Shown here piece after piece: positions 1-6,370 of a stretch of 7,109 bases of DNA (its first letter is position 1; every line of letters begins with the position of its first letter). A program made the position numbers and the translations under genes. The stretch is from Acidobacteriaceae bacterium (lineage in GTDB: Bacteria > Acidobacteriota > Terriglobia > Terriglobales > Acidobacteriaceae): the NCBI GenBank assembly GCA_030042915.1, contig JASHYS010000503.1:1-7109 (forward strand), given 5' to 3'. The notes under the pieces were generated by a model that saw only the letters and a program-made list of their open reading frames with translations, ran no database searches and was not told the origin of the DNA.

Positions 1-1007
1 TCAGGCGCCAGCCCGGCCGACAACATGGTAAGCCCCCGCGCCAGGTATGTCGCCATCTTGTCGATGGCGCGCAACGCGCGCATGTCGCCGGCGCGGGCCA
101 GGTCGATTAATTCCTGAAATGTAGTGATCGCCCTGTCGGGCGCCAGCTCATGGTAGTAGCGAAGCCCGGCGCGGTTTGAGGCGAAGGCTTCCCAGCAGCC
201 CGCGTTTCCGCACCCGCACGCCGGTCCTGTCTCCTCCATGGGCATGTGGCCAAACTCGCCGGCCATGTCATCCCTGCCGCGCACCACGCGTCCGTCCACA
301 AGCAGCCCGGTCCCCACACCCTCAGAAACCGAAACCACAATCATGTTCAGCGTGTCGCCGAAGTTTCCGAACCAGCGTTCTGAGAACAGGCAGGCATTGG
401 CGGCGTTCTCCATCTTGATGGGAATCTCCAGCGCCTTCTCCAGTTCTCCGTGCAGATCGATCTGCGTCCACGGCGCGTTGGGCGAGAACAGCAGGCGGTG
501 CGTCTTCTGATCCACGCGGCCTGAAACGCTCACTCCCAATCCATGGAAGATGCGATCGCCGTAGGCCATTTTCAGCGCTCGTGCCGCTCCGGCAATGTGC
601 TTGATGGCCGTCCTCGCCTTTAGGGTTGAGTCTTCCTGCACCTCGAACATGGCCACGTCCCGGCCCAGGATCTTGCCATTGATGTCAACCACGGCCAGGT
701 TTGCTTTACCGGGCCGCAGGTCGATGGCCAAGGTCACGTGCTGATCGTTCAGGGTGACGAATGTAGGCCGGCGGCCTCGCGGCAATCGTCCCAGCTCGCC
801 GGGCAAAACCCATCCCTCGTCAATCAACTGGCCGATGATGACAGAGACAGTGCTTGGCTGCAGGCCTGTCAGTCGCGCCAGATCGGCCCGGCTCACTGGC
901 TGATGCAGATGAATGGTGTGGAGCAGAATGTCGCGGTTGATCTCGCGGGCTGTTTCGCTTGAGGCGACGGCGCGCCGTGGCCGCATCGGCTTATCGGTTT
1001 CGCGCAT
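1..1007 (-). CDS. ROK-family transcriptional regulator (NagC/Mlc/XylR type), C-terminus cut off by window edge
   Basis: Reading the minus strand from the ATG at 1007-1005 gives 335 residues with no stop before the left edge, so the 3' end is missing. Residues about 24-88 form a MarR-like winged helix-turn-helix (SRADLARLTGLQPSTVSVII, then a GRRPTFVTLN wing). From about 92 on is the ROK sugar-kinase-like fold. GEFGH (250-254) and CGCGNAGCWE (264-273) give the ROK zinc site H254, C264, C266, C271, with the spacing known from Mlc. The kinase-type Asn-Asp motif reads ENAANA (200-205), with Ala202 in place of the catalytic Asp, and the N-terminal DxGGT-like phosphate loop is degenerate (DLRPGK, 96-101). 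This indicates a regulator rather than an active sugar kinase. ROK regulators are usually about 380-410 residues, so roughly 50-70 residues lie outside. No good Shine-Dalgarno precedes the ATG, and Met8 (986-984) is an alternative start. The gene is divergent from the receptor and may control it in response to a sugar; the ligand is unknown. Confidence 0.93.
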   Translation of the reverse strand, partial: MRETDKPMRPRRAVASSETAREINRDILLHTIHLHQPVSRADLARLTGLQPSTVSVIIGQLIDEGWVLPGELGRLPRGRRPTFVTLNDQHVTLAIDLRPGKANLAVVDINGKILGRDVAMFEVQEDSTLKARTAIKHIAGAARALKMAYGDRIFHGLGVSVSGRVDQKTHRLLFSPNAPWTQIDLHGELEKALEIPIKMENAANACLFSERWFGNFGDTLNMIVVSVSEGVGTGLLVDGRVVRGRDDMAGEFGHMPMEETGPACGCGNAGCWEAFASNRAGLRYYHELAPDRAITTFQELIDLARAGDMRALRAIDKMATYLARGLTMLSAGLAP

Positions 1008-1013
1008 TTCTGC

Positions 1014-1050
1014 ACTGCTTTCGCTCGACGAAGAACCCCAGCGAGGCAGT
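1014..1050. repeat. Imperfect inverted repeat just upstream of the regulator start codon
   Basis: ACTGC (1014-1018) pairs with GCAGT (1046-1050), and TCGCT (1021-1025) pairs with AGCGA (1040-1044), separated by unpaired tt and g on the two sides and a 14-base loop. It sits 7-43 bases before the regulator ATG, so in that gene's mRNA it would be a hairpin in the 5' leader. On DNA it could be an autoregulatory operator. The pairing is direct observation; the role is inference. Confidence 0.4.
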
Positions 1051-1172
1051 TCTTCCCTTGCTAAATGGTCCGAAACTAATATAAACGCGCGGAAAGCCGT
1101 GAAGGATAAATTTCTACATTCGCATAAAAGCGGACCTACGCATGGTAACCGGGCGTCCGTAAGCCCGTAAAT

Positions 1173-1205
1173 CACCAAATGCCCGGTACTTCTGGGAATT
1201 TGGTG
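1173..1205. repeat. Perfect 8-bp inverted repeat with inner CCC/GGG pairs
   Basis: CACCAAAT (1173-1180) and ATTTGGTG (1198-1205) are perfect inverted copies. After one mismatch (g1181/a1197), CCC (1182-1184) pairs with GGG (1194-1196), leaving a 9-base loop. This is the longest perfect inverted repeat in the divergent region, about 60 bases upstream of the receptor -35 box and about 90 bases upstream of the candidate regulator -10. It has no T tract in either direction, so it is not an intrinsic terminator. A dimeric regulator site is a reasonable reading but is unproven. Confidence 0.5.
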
Positions 1206-1263
1206 CACCGGCAGGTCGCCTGCGAAGTCACCTGCTTTCACCCCAAAGTAAATCGCTTTTTTC

Positions 1264-1293
1264 TTGACAAATCAATAAATTGCTTCATATACT
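1264..1293 (+). promoter_or_regulatory. Sigma-70-type promoter for the TonB-dependent receptor
   Basis: TTGACA (1264-1269) is a perfect -35 hexamer. After an 18-base AT-rich spacer comes TATACT (1288-1293), a 5/6 match to the -10 consensus. Transcription would start near 1300, giving a leader of about 200 nt before the receptor ATG. The spacer carries a short inverted repeat, CAAT-aa-ATTG. The high AT content against a GC-rich background supports a real promoter. Confidence 0.75.
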
Positions 1294-1299
1294 TCGAGC

Positions 1300-1500
1300 G
1301 CCAAAGAATTGACCACCGCAGACCTGCGATGTGCGGAAGGAAGTGTGTGTACTTCCTTGTGTTGAGTACCTGCGGCGGCCGATTCCGAGGGAAGAGCAGT
1401 CTGCTTACGTCGGCGTAACGTAAGCGACCACTTGTCTTGCCTTTGCACCTCAAGTTCGGCAAGGCTCGCAAAAACCTTAACACCCCTCTCGGAGGTGGGT
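1300..1500 (+). promoter_or_regulatory. Structured 5' leader of the receptor mRNA
   Basis: About 200 nt lie between the predicted transcription start and the receptor ATG, unusually long for a simple leader. It contains a near-palindrome CGCAGacCTGCG (1317-1328), a perfect 8-bp hairpin AAGGAAGT/ACTTCCTT with loop gtgtgt (1337-1358), and a perfect 8-bp hairpin GCTTACGT/ACGTAAGC with a 7-base loop (1403-1425). A short stem, CCTC/GAGG plus CC/GG across a one-base bulge (1483-1498), would cover the Shine-Dalgarno. A 29-codon reading frame (1329-1418) with no Shine-Dalgarno runs through both hairpins. I do not recognise a known riboswitch family (no B12 box, for example). Confidence 0.45.
1491..1496 (+). 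promoter_or_regulatory. Ribosome binding site that fixes the receptor start
   Basis: GGAGGT ends four bases before the ATG at 1501, a strong Shine-Dalgarno at a usable distance. It favours 1501 over the upstream in-frame TTG at 1432, which has no such site and would put 23 extra residues in front of the signal peptide. Confidence 0.85.
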
Positions 1501-4500
1501 ATGTCTGGCAGGCCAAAAAGCTACTTTCGGTTCCAACCGTGTGCGGTCAGAATGTTGTTCGTAGCCGTCGCGCTGTTGGCAATGTTTGTTATCAGCACTG
1601 CCGCGCGCGCGCAAGTGCTGTACGGCTCCATCACGGGAACTGTGACCGACAAAACCGGCGCGGTGATCCCGAATGTTCCCATCACCATCAACAATCAGGC
1701 GACGGGTGAAGTACGCACCGAAAAGGCCAACGGCAGCGGAAGTTTCACTCTTCTCGACGTGCTGCCCGGCTCTTACACGTTATCCATCCCCCCTGCCGGG
1801 AACTTCGCCGGCTTCACGCAGAAGGACCTCCAGATTGAAGTCAACCAGCAAGTGCGTGTTGATGTCATGCTGCAACCGGCATCGGTATCCTCGCAAGTCA
1901 CGGTAACCGAGGCGGCACCTGAATTGCAGACCGAAACTGCCGAGGTGGATAGCGACATCGACCAGAACGAGATTACGCAACTGCCCATCAGCTCGTCAGA
2001 GGGCCGTAATTACGAGTCGCTCTACACGTTGATTCCCGGCGCCGCAGACGTGCGCGAAAACAACTCCATCGGTGGCAATCCATCGCGCGCCATGATGACC
2101 AACGTGAACGGCAACTCGGCCAACGGCAACACCACGCGCATTGACGGCGCCATCGACTATTACGGCTGGCTGCCTTATCTCATTGCCTATGTCACGCCGG
2201 CCGATGCCATCGAGAGCGTCACAGTCACCACCGACGACTTTAATGCCGAGCAAGGCAACGCCGGAGGCGCCTCCATTCGCGTAACCACCAAGAGCGGCGG
2301 CCACGATTTTCACGGCACCGCCTGGGAGTATTACCAGGACGGGTCGATCAATGCCCGCAGCTATACTGCCACGCAGGCATCGCTTGAGAGCTCCCTCAAC
2401 CCGACCGGAGCGGTTCCGAAAAATATTTATCAGGAATACGGCGGCAACATCGGCGGCCCAGTCTATATTCCAAAGATCCTCACCGGAAAGAAGAAGCTCT
2501 TCTTCTTCAGCAACTTCGACCGCATTACGCGGCGCAGCCTGTCCACCGCTACTGAAACCGTTCCCGACAGTGTCATGAACCCCACCACCATAACCACCAC
2601 GGGCGCCAATTTCTCCGAGGCGGCGCCGTACTCCACGCTCTACGATCCGCAGCCGCAAGTTACGGGCTGGCAGAGCCTGGTGAATCCCACTTTATGCCCG
2701 AATCCAAATATCCCCACCATCGACGGGTATGTGGCATTCCAGTGCCGGCCCACTTTCACCGCGGAATACGGAGAATCCGGCAGCGGCGTCAATACCATCC
2801 CGGGTTCGAGAATCTCGTTGGCCGGCGGGATCATGATGAATAACCTTGCGGCGATCTCCAAGACCATCAGCACACCGACCGCGGGAGTGCTGGCGGACTC
2901 CATGGCCAACGATTACAACGCAACCGCGACCGTCGCCTACACTCACAACTCCTCCGACTCGAAGATTACCTACATTCCGAACGAGAACACGCAAATCTAC
3001 GGCAAGTACGGCATCGCGCCTTACTCCGACATCGATCCACAGGTTCTGGGCGACACACCTTGCGGCGCAACCATAGGCGCCAGCGCTTGCGCCGGCGGTC
3101 CCACGGCGGACGGCGGTCAGCCGGGCGACGTTGGTGGCCAGGGTCAGAACGCAGGGCTCGGCATGAGCCACGTGTTCACTCCTAACCTGGTGCTCGACGC
3201 CGATTTCGGCTTTACCCGCCTGAAGACCTACGCGCAATCCACGCTCGACGTGGCTGACGGCGATTACGGACTCGACGTGCTCAAGATTCCGGGGACCAAC
3301 GGCAGCGGCCTCGACTATGACGGCATCCCGGGATTCTATCTCTCCACGTTCACTGGCCTCGGCAACGACAACGGCGCCAACCCCTTCGAATTCCGCGATA
3401 ACCAGTTCACGGGCGACGTGAACCTGAGCTGGCTGCATGGGCACCACGCCATCAAGTTCGGCTATACCTACTATCACTTCGACCTCAACCACTTCCAACC
3501 CACCAGCGGCGGCCAGCCTAACACCCCGCGTGGCGGCTTCACGTTCCAGGGCGGCATGACCTGCACGCCTTCGATTAACTCCTCGGGAGTCCTATCCTGT
3601 GGCATCCTGGGGTACAACTCGCTTGCCGACTTCCTGCTGGGCCTGCCCAACAATGGCGCCAGCCAGGCCATTGGCGACCCCTCGCAAATCTACAATCCCA
3701 ACGCTCTGCGCTGGTCAGAGGATGGCCTTTATGCGCAAGATACGTGGACGGCTACTCCCAAGCTGACCTTGACCTACGGCATCCGGTATGAGATTTATCC
3801 AGCCCCATACCGCGATCACACCGGCGCATCCGTTCTCATTCCCGGATTGCCCGAATCGGCGAACGTCGAAGTAGGCGGCATCAACGGCAACCCGCGCAGC
3901 GCGGGCATTGGCGCCGGGTGGGGACAGATCGTGCCTCGCCTCGGCATCGCCTACCGGCTGAACAGCAAGACGGTGATTCGTACCGGCTTCGGCCTGACCA
4001 CCGATCCCGATAGCATGCGCTACCTGCGCGATTCGTTCCCCGAGGACCTGGCGCCCTCGTTCGTCGGGACTGGAAACTTCACCATCGCCGTAGACCCGGC
4101 CAATGGCAATGCGCCCATGAACCTTACCTACGGCATCCCGGCAACTGCCAAGGTCGCCCCCAACTACTCAACCGGGTTCGCATCGCTCCCGGTTTCAGGA
4201 TCGACCAACACGGTGGAGCAGAACTTCCGCCGCGGCTACATCGAGACCTGGAACCTGTTCGTACAGCGGGAACTCTGGAAGAACTTCGTGGGGAACGTCG
4301 GGTACGTGGGCGATCACTTCGTTCGCCAACCGGCCGGCGTCGGCTATCTCAATGCGGCGGCCTTCCCAACCTCTTCTTCGCCCTGCCTGCCCAGCGGCCA
4401 GTACAATCCTTCAACCGGTTTGACCGGCGGCTGCAGCTTCCAGGACAACACCATCATCAACGAGCAGTGGTGCGCCGGGACAATGAACCTGACCTGCTAT

Positions 4501-5355
4501 AACACCGGCGGGATCACCATGAATCTGCCCATCTTCAGTTCCATGTACAACGCGCTGCAGTCGCAGTTGACGCGCAACGCGGGCAGGAATGCCTCCCTGG
4601 GCGTGGTCTACACCTACTCGCATGCCATCGACTTCGAAGACAACGGCGCCGGTTCGGGATCGGGCGGCACGACGTTCAACTATCCCACCATGTTTGCCCT
4701 CAACAGAGGATCGGCGGGCTATGACGAAAAGCACAATCTGCAGGTGTGGGGCATCTACAGCCTGCCCTTCGGACCGGGGCAGATGTGGTTGAACCACGGC
4801 CTGGCGGCCGACATCATCGGCGGTTGGCAGTTGAATGGGCAATTCAGCCACTACAGCGGATTCCCATTCTCAGTCACCGCGAACAGTAACGTGATCTCAG
4901 GGTTTGCTCCCGGGTTTGGCGCTGAGTATGCCGAATTGGTTGCGCCGTATCAGCAGGAGAGCGGCCACAACCGGACCTTCGGCGCCACCAACGTCGACGG
5001 CGGCAAGCCCTGGTTCAACCCAGCCTCGTTCGGCAACCCTACTGAGTCGGCAGCTTCGCCGGTGTTAGGGAATACCGGCCGCAACGAGTTCCGCGGACCC
5101 GGCAACTCACAGGTCAATGCACGTCTCTACAAGCGGTTCCACATCTGGCGCGAATCCGAGTTCCAGGTCGGCCTTGATGCCCTCAACGTGTTCAACCATC
5201 CGTTCCTGAACAATCCGAACACGACGGTGCCTTCGAATTCCAACGTGGCAGCGGGCAAGTACGGCACGTTTGGATTGATCACCAGCTTCGGCACGGCGTA
5301 CTCGCAAACGCAGAGTGCCCGCGCGCTGCAGTTTGGTGGCCGCATCAGCTTCTAA
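1501..5355 (+). CDS. Oar-like TonB-dependent outer-membrane receptor with carboxypeptidase-regulatory-like domain
   Basis: This protein of 1284 residues should sit in the outer membrane and take up a large or scarce substrate using TonB energy. The N-terminus is a signal peptide: basic start, hydrophobic core 18-33, ARA|Q cleavage after residue 37. Residues about 41-125 are a carboxypeptidase-regulatory-like beta-sandwich (GSITGTVTDKTGAVIPNV, then GSFTLLDVLPGSYTL). Next comes a plug domain, about 165-265, with the RIDG...ESVTVTTDDFNAEQGNAGG pattern spread over 215-258 and ending VTTKSGG. The rest is a large barrel ending in Phe (FGGRISF). The size and order match the acidobacterial Oar/TonB-receptor group. 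I see no clear TonB box. The mature protein has ten cysteines in five close pairs. The gene has its own strong promoter and leader and is followed by a terminator, so it is probably monocistronic. The substrate is unknown; the divergent ROK gene suggests a carbohydrate, by inference only. Confidence 0.93.
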   Translation: MSGRPKSYFRFQPCAVRMLFVAVALLAMFVISTAARAQVLYGSITGTVTDKTGAVIPNVPITINNQATGEVRTEKANGSGSFTLLDVLPGSYTLSIPPAGNFAGFTQKDLQIEVNQQVRVDVMLQPASVSSQVTVTEAAPELQTETAEVDSDIDQNEITQLPISSSEGRNYESLYTLIPGAADVRENNSIGGNPSRAMMTNVNGNSANGNTTRIDGAIDYYGWLPYLIAYVTPADAIESVTVTTDDFNAEQGNAGGASIRVTTKSGGHDFHGTAWEYYQDGSINARSYTATQASLESSLNPTGAVPKNIYQEYGGNIGGPVYIPKILTGKKKLFFFSNFDRITRRSLSTATETVPDSVMNPTTITTTGANFSEAAPYSTLYDPQPQVTGWQSLVNPTLCPNPNIPTIDGYVAFQCRPTFTAEYGESGSGVNTIPGSRISLAGGIMMNNLAAISKTISTPTAGVLADSMANDYNATATVAYTHNSSDSKITYIPNENTQIYGKYGIAPYSDIDPQVLGDTPCGATIGASACAGGPTADGGQPGDVGGQGQNAGLGMSHVFTPNLVLDADFGFTRLKTYAQSTLDVADGDYGLDVLKIPGTNGSGLDYDGIPGFYLSTFTGLGNDNGANPFEFRDNQFTGDVNLSWLHGHHAIKFGYTYYHFDLNHFQPTSGGQPNTPRGGFTFQGGMTCTPSINSSGVLSCGILGYNSLADFLLGLPNNGASQAIGDPSQIYNPNALRWSEDGLYAQDTWTATPKLTLTYGIRYEIYPAPYRDHTGASVLIPGLPESANVEVGGINGNPRSAGIGAGWGQIVPRLGIAYRLNSKTVIRTGFGLTTDPDSMRYLRDSFPEDLAPSFVGTGNFTIAVDPANGNAPMNLTYGIPATAKVAPNYSTGFASLPVSGSTNTVEQNFRRGYIETWNLFVQRELWKNFVGNVGYVGDHFVRQPAGVGYLNAAAFPTSSSPCLPSGQYNPSTGLTGGCSFQDNTIINEQWCAGTMNLTCYNTGGITMNLPIFSSMYNALQSQLTRNAGRNASLGVVYTYSHAIDFEDNGAGSGSGGTTFNYPTMFALNRGSAGYDEKHNLQVWGIYSLPFGPGQMWLNHGLAADIIGGWQLNGQFSHYSGFPFSVTANSNVISGFAPGFGAEYAELVAPYQQESGHNRTFGATNVDGGKPWFNPASFGNPTESAASPVLGNTGRNEFRGPGNSQVNARLYKRFHIWRESEFQVGLDALNVFNHPFLNNPNTTVPSNSNVAAGKYGTFGLITSFGTAYSQTQSARALQFGGRISF

Positions 5356-5375
5356 CCTGATCCACGTTCCGATTG

Positions 5376-5409
5376 CGCGGCGGCTCCCTCGGGAGCTGCC
5401 GCGTTGTTT
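5376..5409 (+). terminator. Rho-independent terminator after the receptor gene
   Basis: A 12-bp stem, CGCGGCGGCTCC (5376-5387) with GGAGCTGCCGCG (5392-5403), has one G-T (G-U) pair, a 4-base loop and a following ttgttt run. It starts 20 bases after the receptor stop codon. The stem is very stable. The T tract is short and broken by a G, so termination may be incomplete, which would allow some read-through into the SDR gene. Confidence 0.8.
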
Positions 5410-5425
5410 ATGTAATCTTTGTTCC

Positions 5426-6196
5426 ATGCACACTTTCAAGCTTTCTGGTCGATGCGCAGTCGTGGTGGGCGGGACTTCGGGCCTGGGCAAGGCGATTTCG
5501 CTGGGATTGGCCGAGGCGGGCGCGGACGTGGTGGCTTCGTCGCGCCGCAAGCAGGAGGTCGACCGTACCGCCGCGGAAATCGAGTCTCTGGGAAGAAGAA
5601 CCATGCGCGTCGAGTCGGACGTGCGCAACCGCGAATCGCTGCAAAAGCTGCACGATGCCGTCCTGGCGCAATTCGGTCGCATCGACATTCTGGTCAACTC
5701 CGCGGGCATCACGTTTCACCAGCCGGCCATCAAGTTACCCGAGGAGCGCTGGACTGAACTTCTGGATATCAACCTGAACGGTACATTTCGCGCCTGCCAG
5801 GTCTTTGGAGCCACCATGCTGAAGCAGAAGCGCGGCGCCATTATCAACCTGGCTTCGCTGGCCACCTTCCTGGCTTTTCGCGGTGTGGTGGCTTATTGCG
5901 TCAGCAAGGCCGGCGTGGGGGCGCTCACCAAGTCGCTTGCGCTGGAGTGGGCCGCTGACGGTGTGCGCGTGAACGCGATTGCGCCAGGTATTTTTCCCAC
6001 TTCAATGAGCGAAGGACTGGTTCGCGGCACCGAGCGCGGCAAGGACCTGTTATACCGCACTCCCATGGGACGCTTTGGCAGTCCGTCGGAGATTGCCGGT
6101 GCCGTCATTTACCTTGCTTCCGATGAGGCAGCGTTCGTCAACGGCCAGATTCTTGTCATCGACGGAGGGTTCCTCATCAACGGAGTGAATTCGTAG
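5426..6196 (+). CDS. Classical short-chain dehydrogenase/reductase (SDR family oxidoreductase)
   Basis: The 256-residue length is typical of classical SDRs, which are cytosolic NAD(P)-dependent alcohol/ketone oxidoreductases. The cofactor loop is GGTSGLG (15-21), with Val14 where Thr is usual. Asp65 in SDV binds adenine, and NSAG is at 91-94. The catalytic tetrad is complete: N116, S144, Y157, K161 (YCVSK). The C-terminal half has RVNAIAPG (181-188) and ends VIDGGFLINGV. Basic residues R40, R41, K42 after the second strand suggest NADP(H) preference (inference). The overall pattern resembles gluconate 5-dehydrogenase, KduD and FabG relatives, but the substrate cannot be assigned. The ATG at 5426 is chosen because the protein then begins at the usual SDR N-terminus. 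Earlier in-frame starts from 5315 would run through the receptor end and the terminator. No Shine-Dalgarno is visible before 5426. The gene is 70 bases downstream of the receptor and on the same strand. Confidence 0.92.
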   Translation: MHTFKLSGRCAVVVGGTSGLGKAISLGLAEAGADVVASSRRKQEVDRTAAEIESLGRRTMRVESDVRNRESLQKLHDAVLAQFGRIDILVNSAGITFHQPAIKLPEERWTELLDINLNGTFRACQVFGATMLKQKRGAIINLASLATFLAFRGVVAYCVSKAGVGALTKSLALEWAADGVRVNAIAPGIFPTSMSEGLVRGTERGKDLLYRTPMGRFGSPSEIAGAVIYLASDEAAFVNGQILVIDGGFLINGVNS

Positions 6197-6276
6197 TGGG
6201 TCTGCTGCTTGAGCCGTTTTGTCCCTGCCTGCTTGCCGCCGGCCGATACCCTGAGGCGGAGTTGCGCCCATCCAAC
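6197..6276. other. Short spacer after the SDR gene, no clear terminator
   Basis: I see no gene here. A weak inverted repeat, CCGCC (6236-6240) and GGCGG (6255-6259) with a 14-base loop, is not followed by a T tract, so a Rho-independent terminator is not supported. Transcription from the SDR gene may continue into the downstream outer-membrane protein gene. Confidence 0.3.
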
Positions 6277-6304
6277 TTGAACCAATAAACTGCACGGGTA
6301 GACT
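6277..6304 (+). promoter_or_regulatory. Candidate sigma-70-type promoter for the small outer-membrane protein
   Basis: TTGAAC (6277-6282), a 16-base spacer and TAGACT (6299-6304) each match 4 of 6 consensus positions. A start near 6311 would give a leader of about 70 nt. The match is moderate, and the main support is position in the gap before a gene with its own good Shine-Dalgarno. Confidence 0.4.
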
Positions 6305-6311
6305 TAGGCAC

Positions 6312-6332
6312 GATTCCTCGCAAGATTCCTCG
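6312..6332. repeat. Tandem 9-bp direct repeat in the promoter-proximal leader
   Basis: GATTCCTCG occurs at 6312-6320 and again at 6324-6332, with a 12-base period. It lies at or just after the expected transcription start of the outer-membrane protein gene, where a regulator bound to direct half-sites could act. It is followed by the inverted repeat CCCCGGT/ATCGGGG (6334-6340 and 6352-6358, one G-T pair). No known site is recognised. Confidence 0.45.
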
Positions 6333-6370
6333 GCCCCGGTTAATCGATCGCATCGGGGTTCCCAAGTCAC

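Larger units (their letters stand above)
1008..1263. promoter_or_regulatory. Divergent intergenic region, left part: inverted repeats, probable regulator promoter
   Basis: No credible gene lies here. It must hold the promoter of the leftward regulator gene. The best -10 candidate on the minus strand is TATATT at 1083-1078, but no recognisable -35 lies at the right spacing, so this is weak. The stretch is AT-richer around 1076-1140 than the flanking genes. It contains several inverted repeats: ACTGC/GCAGT with inner TCGCT/AGCGA (1014-1050), ACCGGGC/GCCCGGT (1148-1154 and 1181-1187), CACCAAAT/ATTTGGTG (1173-1205) and GCAGGT/ACCTGC (1211-1235). A short direct repeat, CCGTAA, occurs at 1157 and 1165. 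Any of these could be an operator for the divergent regulator, but none matches a site I can name. Confidence 0.5.

Noticed and set aside
176..510. Plus-strand open frames over the regulator gene
   Set aside because: They are opposite to the continuous ROK frame with its clear zinc and helix-turn-helix motifs. Their Ser/Arg/Pro-rich translations look like shadows.
1432..1500. Upstream TTG start for the receptor (23 extra residues)
   Set aside because: The strong GGAGGT before ATG 1501 and the normal signal peptide from 1501 make the TTG start unlikely.
1996..2658. Minus-strand open frame of 220 codons inside the receptor gene
   Set aside because: It lies fully antisense to a well-supported receptor, has repetitive Val/Ala/Gly/Arg composition typical of GC-rich antisense frames, and has no recognisable domain.
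2692..3498. Minus-strand open frame of 268 codons inside the receptor gene
   Set aside because: Same antisense artefact: Val/Glu/Gly/Arg-rich with no domain and no ribosome binding site of note.
4411..4851. Minus-strand open frame of 146 codons
   Set aside because: Antisense to the receptor barrel, with no recognisable protein features.
5315..5425. Upstream start for the SDR overlapping the receptor end
   Set aside because: The added 37 residues read through the receptor 3' end and the terminator and resemble no SDR N-terminus. The SDR fold begins properly at ATG 5426.
5107..5712. Minus-strand open frame of 201 codons across the receptor end and SDR start
   Set aside because: It would cross the terminator and both real genes in antisense. 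Its composition is that of a shadow frame.
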